From Candidatus Atribacteria bacterium (GTDB lineage: Bacteria; Atribacterota; Phoenicimicrobiia; Phoenicimicrobiales; Stramentimicrobiaceae), in the NCBI GenBank assembly GCA_016934875.1, contig JAFGSC010000198.1:1-18616 (forward strand): a DNA stretch of 18,616 bases. Reading direction: 5' to 3'. Each line of letters opens with the position of its first letter. Position 1 is the first letter of the stretch. The notes below the pieces were generated by a model. That model did no database searches, had not been told where the DNA came from, and worked only from the letters and a program-made list of their open reading frames with translations. A program made the position numbers and the translations under genes. Positions 15,030 to 18,616 of the stretch are shown piece by piece.

Positions 15030-15134
15030 TTTTTGAATTACTCCTTTAAATAAATGCAAGATACATCTTAGCTTTAAGCTCTTAGGAAACAACTAAAATT
15101 AAATAGAAATTAATAAAAGATAAAATACCTATAT

Positions 15135-15164
15135 ATTATAATATTTAATAAATTCCTTTGTCAA
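15135..15164 (-). promoter_or_regulatory. Strong sigma-A type promoter for the secD-led run
   Basis: On the minus strand TTGACA (15164-15159) and TATAAT (15140-15135), both perfect consensus hexamers, are separated by 18 bp. Transcription would begin near 15128, giving a leader of about 100 bases before secD. No terminator-type structure is seen in that leader. It lies downstream of the yajC terminator, so secD and the genes after it have their own start of transcription. Confidence 0.8.
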
Positions 15165-15235
15165 TTGATACCCATCATCAAAAAAATGTGATCTAAGAAT
15201 ATTGTTTGACTTTATCTATCTTTCTAACATATATA

Positions 15236-15268
15236 CAAGAAGAAAGGCAGGTTTGATTAGTACCTGCC
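15236..15268 (-). terminator. Intrinsic terminator downstream of yajC
   Basis: On the minus strand GGCAGGT (15268-15262) pairs with ACCTGCC (15252-15246) around a 9-base loop, followed by TTTCTTCTTG. The 7-bp GC-rich stem and U-rich tail, 30 bases after the yajC stop, fit a rho-independent terminator. The tail is interrupted by cytosines, so it may be leaky. Confidence 0.7.
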
Positions 15269-15297
15269 CCTATTCAACTTCTTATGATCTATATTTT

Positions 15298-15561
15298 TTA
15301 TTTTTCCCTTTTTGAACCAATAGCGCTTCTAGTCGTATTAATTTTAATATCTTTCATAACTTCAAGGGTAAATACATCGCCCTTGATATCTCTTATAACA
15401 CCATAGATGCCACCAATGGTTATCACTTTATCACCTATTTTTAAACTGTCCAGCATTTCTTTATGTTTTTTCTGTTTTTGTTGTTGCGGGCGAATTAAGA
15501 TAAAGTAAAATATTGCAAACATAATGATTAAAGGCAAAAACTGTTGAATACTTTGAGACAT
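15298..15561 (-). CDS. yajC: Preprotein translocase accessory subunit YajC
   Basis: YajC is a small single-span protein that associates with SecDF in the membrane. Here it has 87 residues. An N-terminal hydrophobic helix (about 8-24) runs into FILIRPQQQKQKKHKEML, the family signature of Arg-Pro-Gln-Gln followed by a basic stretch. A small beta-rich cytoplasmic domain with LKIGDKVITIGGIYGVI closes the protein. Start: a GTG at 15570 is in frame but abuts the AGAAAGG ribosome site, so the ATG at 15561, 10 bases from it, is preferred. The gene sits between tgt and secD as usual. Unusually clear signals isolate it: a promoter just upstream and a terminator just downstream. Confidence 0.96.
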   Translation of the reverse strand: MSQSIQQFLPLIIMFAIFYFILIRPQQQKQKKHKEMLDSLKIGDKVITIGGIYGVIRDIKGDVFTLEVMKDIKINTTRSAIGSKREK

Positions 15562-15598
15562 TGATTCCACACCTTTCTTTTTTTAAAAATTCTTTTAA

Positions 15599-15627
15599 AT
15601 TATAACTAATTAATTCACTTTTATCAA
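15599..15627 (-). promoter_or_regulatory. Sigma-A type promoter for yajC
   Basis: On the minus strand TTGATA (15627-15622) and TATAAT (15604-15599) are separated by exactly 17 bp. The start point would be near 15592, some 31 bases before the yajC ATG at 15561. The hexamers match 5/6 and 6/6 of consensus. Confidence 0.75.
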
Positions 15628-15681
15628 ATATTTTCACGCTTCATTATTGCCAATATTATTGATCACTTGATATATTTTAGG

Positions 15682-16815
15682 CTATTGATCGTTTTCCCCT
15701 TCAGAAAGGTAATGATCAATGAATTGTTTTTTAAACGAATTGAAACGGTTTTCAATAATCGCTTTGCGTATTTCCTTCATCAGTCGATTCATAAAATAGA
15801 GGTTATGAATCGTTCCTAAAATTGGAGCTAACATTTCTCCGGCCATATAGAGATGCCTAAGATAGGCTCTGGAAAAATGCTGACAAGTATAACAATGGCA
15901 AGTTTGATCAATAGGAAGTAAATCATCTTTAAATCTTGCGTTCGTAATCGATATTTTTCCATTAAGAGTAAAAAGAGAGCCATTTCTACCATTTCTCGTA
16001 GGTAAAACACAATCAAACATATCAATCCCTCTAGCTACTCCCTCTAAAATGGACTGTGGGGCCCCAACGCCCATTAAATATCTAGGTTTACTTTCTGGAA
16101 GCAAAGGAGTCGTCAACTCTAATATCTCATACATCAACTGTTTTGGCTCCCCTACGCTTAGTCCTCCTAGGGCATATCCCGGAAATTCTAAATCAACAAA
16201 TTTTAAAGCATTCTCCCTGCGAATATCAGGAAAGAAACCCCCTTGAATAATACCAAATAGACACTGACTTTTTAGGTGGTGGCTAGCCATACAAGCTCTC
16301 GCCCATTGGAAAGTACGATCAGCAGCTAACTTAGTTTCGTATTTTGTAGAAGGATAAGGCGCACATTGATCGAAAACCATGGCAATATCTGAACCTAAAG
16401 CCATTTGAATCTCCATTGCTTTTTCCGGATTAATAAAATGCCTTGAGCCATCAATATAGGATTGAAAAGCTACTCCTTCATCGGTAATCTTATTGATTTT
16501 TCCTAAACTAAAAACTTGAAAACCACCGCTATCTGTCAAAATAGCTCTATCCCATGCCATAAATTTGTGCAAACCCCCCGCTTTGTCAATTAGATGATGT
16601 CCAGGTCTTAAAAATAAATGGTAGGCATTACACAAAAGAATTGAAAATCCTAAGTCTGCAATCTCCTTAGGGAGCATCCCTTTCACAGTAGCCTGTGTTC
16701 CTACTGGCATAAATACCGGTGTTTCAAATTGACCGTGGTCTGTTTTTAACAAGCCTATTCTGGCCATACTATTCTGTTCTTGGGTTTTTTTAAGAATATT
16801 AAATTTAATGCTCAT
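15682..16815 (-). CDS. tgt: tRNA-guanine transglycosylase
   Basis: Tgt exchanges guanine-34 in the anticodon of GUN tRNAs for the queuine precursor preQ1 in bacteria. The 377-residue protein shows the catalytic aspartates D95 in LTDSGGFQVFSLG and D268 in DMFDCVLPTRNGRNG. It also has the substrate-pocket segments VFDQCAPYP and ALGGLSVGEPK, and the zinc site CHCYTC (C-x-C-x2-C) with a histidine in GTIHN near the C terminus. Length and order are standard. The ATG at 16815 has no strong Shine-Dalgarno. It follows queA by 57 bp, and both act in the same queuosine pathway: Tgt inserts preQ1 and QueA then modifies it. Genes for making preQ1 are not in the window. Confidence 0.97.
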   Translation of the reverse strand: MSIKFNILKKTQEQNSMARIGLLKTDHGQFETPVFMPVGTQATVKGMLPKEIADLGFSILLCNAYHLFLRPGHHLIDKAGGLHKFMAWDRAILTDSGGFQVFSLGKINKITDEGVAFQSYIDGSRHFINPEKAMEIQMALGSDIAMVFDQCAPYPSTKYETKLAADRTFQWARACMASHHLKSQCLFGIIQGGFFPDIRRENALKFVDLEFPGYALGGLSVGEPKQLMYEILELTTPLLPESKPRYLMGVGAPQSILEGVARGIDMFDCVLPTRNGRNGSLFTLNGKISITNARFKDDLLPIDQTCHCYTCQHFSRAYLRHLYMAGEMLAPILGTIHNLYFMNRLMKEIRKAIIENRFNSFKKQFIDHYLSEGENDQ

Positions 16816-16872
16816 ATTCTGGAATTATTTTCTTAAACAATTTTACACAATTTTTTTTAACAATTTGTTGGT

Positions 16873-17895
16873 TCATTTAATAAACATGGCATCTCCAAAA
16901 CTGTAGAACCGATATTTATTTTGAACGGCAATCCGGTAAGCATTTAATAATTTTTCTTTACCGGCGAAGGCAGAGGCTAACATGAGTGGCGTCGATCTTG
17001 GAAGATGAAAATTGGTAATGAGGGCTTGTATTATCTGAAATTGATACCCAGGGTAAATAAATAAATCAGTCCAAAAAGTGCCTGCTTTTATCTGTTTTTG
17101 AACCGCAGAGGATTCCAGCGCCCTGGTTACAGAAGTACCTACACCTATAATTCTTCTCTTCTCTTGAATGGCTTGATTGATGATTGCGGCATTTTCTGAA
17201 GAGATGGTATAAATTTCAGATTTCATCTTATGATTCTCTACCTGGCTCGTTCTCATCATTTCAAAAGTACCTCTTCCAATATGCAGGGTTAAGAAAACAA
17301 TCTTAACTCCTTTTTTCCCAATATCATCGAGAAGTTCTTTTGTAAAATGAAAACCAGCAGTAGGTGCTGCAATCGAACCTTCATTCAAAGCGTACACAGT
17401 TTGATACAGCGAGGATTTGGTTAAGTCCTTTTTGATATAAGGAGGGGTAGGCATTTTTCCTATTTTGTAAAGAACTTCATAAAAATCCTCCTCTGCCCGC
17501 ATATTCATCAGATACATTCCTTCTTGTTCGTCTTTACCGACAACTTCCCCTTCTAGTTGGGGCGAAAATAAAATGACAACTCCAGGATGAATTCTTTTCC
17601 CGGGTTTTAATAACACTTTCCATTGATTGTCTATATTCCGAGAAATGAGAAGTACTTCAACATGTCCTCCACTATTTTTTTTTCTCCCTAATAGTCTTAC
17701 GGGCAATACTTTGCTATTATTTAATACTAATAAGTCACCCGTTTTAAGGAAATTGATTATATCATAAAACTTCCTATGTTCAATCACATCTTTTTCTCGA
17801 TCAAGAACCATCAATTGGCTATGATCTCTTTTTGCCAAAGGCTCCTGTGCAATATAGCCAGGTGGCAAATCGTAATCAAAAACTTTTATATCCAT
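16873..17895 (-). CDS. queA: S-adenosylmethionine:tRNA ribosyltransferase-isomerase
   Basis: QueA transfers and isomerises the ribosyl part of S-adenosylmethionine onto preQ1 in tRNA, forming epoxyqueuosine. The 340 residues match the family in length and motifs: FDYDLPPGYIAQEP at the N terminus, DLLVLNNSKVLPVRLLGRK, GSIAAPTAGFHFT, FLTLHIGRGTFEMM and the closing TNFHLPRSTPLMLASAFAG. GAGG lies about 7 bases before the ATG. It sits 31 bp after the spoIID-type gene and before tgt, a common Firmicute order. Nothing unusual. Confidence 0.98.
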   Translation of the reverse strand: MDIKVFDYDLPPGYIAQEPLAKRDHSQLMVLDREKDVIEHRKFYDIINFLKTGDLLVLNNSKVLPVRLLGRKKNSGGHVEVLLISRNIDNQWKVLLKPGKRIHPGVVILFSPQLEGEVVGKDEQEGMYLMNMRAEEDFYEVLYKIGKMPTPPYIKKDLTKSSLYQTVYALNEGSIAAPTAGFHFTKELLDDIGKKGVKIVFLTLHIGRGTFEMMRTSQVENHKMKSEIYTISSENAAIINQAIQEKRRIIGVGTSVTRALESSAVQKQIKAGTFWTDLFIYPGYQFQIIQALITNFHLPRSTPLMLASAFAGKEKLLNAYRIAVQNKYRFYSFGDAMFIK

Positions 17896-17926
17896 TCACT
17901 GCCTCACGATTCAACCGTTCTTCCGT

Positions 17927-18616
17927 CTATTCATATAATTTTGTAAGCTGAATACCCTGATAATAATATTTCAATATTTCTTCATAATCATATCCCTGCA
18001 AAGCCATACCATAAGCACCCCACTGGGACAACCCTACTCCATGACCGTTCCCTGATCCCTTAAAGGTGTATACAGTTTCGCTATGTTCTTCAGTTTCCTT
18101 TATCTGCGGTTGCGTTAAAGAATCTTGTTCTTTCTCTTGTCTTTTCTCTTCCGGCCTGTTCAATAATTGAATCAGTTCGGCAATACTTAAGTCTTTTTCT
18201 TCTTCTAAAATATCATGCACTGATTTTTGAATAACCTTATTTTCCTTCTCAGGCTGAGAATTTAGCACCTTTTTTTGCTCAATATTTCCGCCGATTTTAT
18301 AAACATCGAACAATGAACTTCTAATAAGTGTAGGTCCTATAAATAACCTAAAATCATTGACTTTAAAATTGATCTTCTGGTAATGATCAAACAGAATATC
18401 GACAGATTTTACCCTGCCGGTTTCTGTTTTTTCACTGATGACCACATTATCGATCTGACTCATTTGATATCCTTTTTTAATCAGTTTGGTCATCAATTCC
18501 TGCTCTGTTAGCGAATAATCCCAAAAATGATTCGGCGGTGATGCTTTGTCTTCATAAGTTGAAGGTACACTCCTTAAATAAGGCTCGTAACCACCCCATA
18601 CATTTTCACTATTTTC
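17927..18616 (-). CDS. spoIID: SpoIID/LytB-domain protein (C-terminal part, runs off the right edge)
   Basis: SpoIID is a sporulation-specific lytic transglycosylase that cleaves peptidoglycan during engulfment of the forespore. The open frame continues unbroken to the right edge, giving the last 229 residues. Visible features are VWGGYEPYLRSVPS near the edge, a stretch with TKLIKKGYQMSQIDNVVI, VKSVDILFDH, and the C-terminal signature FKGSGNGHGVGLSQWGAYGMALQGYDYEEIL. The N-terminal region, with the known catalytic glutamate, lies outside the window. Between the IGPTLIRSSLFDV segment and the final motif there is an insert of about 65 residues very rich in Glu, Lys and Gln, not typical of SpoIID. 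The position ahead of queA-tgt-yajC is usual. A non-sporulation SpoIID/LytB paralogue cannot be excluded from the fragment alone. Confidence 0.88.
   Translation of the reverse strand, partial: ENSENVWGGYEPYLRSVPSTYEDKASPPNHFWDYSLTEQELMTKLIKKGYQMSQIDNVVISEKTETGRVKSVDILFDHYQKINFKVNDFRLFIGPTLIRSSLFDVYKIGGNIEQKKVLNSQPEKENKVIQKSVHDILEEEKDLSIAELIQLLNRPEEKRQEKEQDSLTQPQIKETEEHSETVYTFKGSGNGHGVGLSQWGAYGMALQGYDYEEILKYYYQGIQLTKLYE

Noticed and set aside
15069..15092. Upstream ATG start for secD
   Set aside because: It would add 21 residues before the normal MNQ start, has no ribosome site, and would absorb the AAAGGAG that serves the ATG at 15029.
15828..16025. Minus-strand 65-codon open frame inside tgt
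   Set aside because: It is another frame of a gene with complete Tgt motifs.

Overview
This is an 18.6 kb stretch in which every supported gene lies on the minus strand, so transcription runs from the right edge to the left. The DNA is AT-rich (roughly mid-to-upper 30s % GC by eye), Shine-Dalgarno motifs are mostly strong, and the gene order is that of a Gram-positive, spore-forming Firmicute: spoIID (partial)-queA-tgt-yajC-secD-secF-recJ-apt-rel-dtd-metallo-hydrolase-SAH hydrolase-comF-[raiA RNA]-hpf-conserved unknown-[short peptide]-HD-GYP-DUF5317-secA (partial). SpoIID, long-form HPF, a bifunctional Rel and the short archaeal/Thermotoga-like SAH hydrolase suggest a deep-branching Clostridia lineage. 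I cannot name a genus. No rRNA, tRNA, CRISPR, prophage, insertion sequence or transposase was seen.

Right part (15.2-18.6 kb): the end of a sporulation cell-wall hydrolase gene is followed by the two queuosine tRNA-modification genes queA and tgt. yajC then forms its own short unit, with a good sigma-A type promoter upstream and an intrinsic terminator downstream.

Middle (5.1-15.2 kb): a near-consensus promoter (TTGACA, 18-bp spacer, TATAAT) about 100 bp ahead of secD appears to drive a tightly packed run: secD, secF (protein export), recJ (DNA repair), apt (adenine salvage), rel ((p)ppGpp), dtd (D-aminoacyl-tRNA proofreading), a glyoxalase-II-like hydrolase, SAH/SIH hydrolase (methyl cycle) and comF. 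Gaps are mostly under 45 bp, the largest being 84 bp.

Left-middle (4.6-5.13 kb): a 210-base GC-richer island closed by a perfect 12-bp inverted repeat sits exactly between comF and the ribosome hibernation factor gene hpf (raiA). Position, size and fold match the conserved raiA noncoding RNA of Firmicutes and Actinobacteria. A 316-bp AT-rich spacer separates it from hpf.

Left part (0-4.6 kb): hpf and a conserved gene of unknown function are followed by a structured 169-base leader, then an unrecognised 28-residue signal-peptide-like ORF with a perfect Shine-Dalgarno. A terminator-like hairpin overlaps the 3' end of that ORF, and after it come an intact membrane-bound HD-GYP (cyclic-di-GMP phosphodiesterase) gene, a DUF5317 membrane protein gene and the start of secA. 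This peptide/leader/HD-GYP arrangement is the least explained part of the window and the best candidate for something undescribed.
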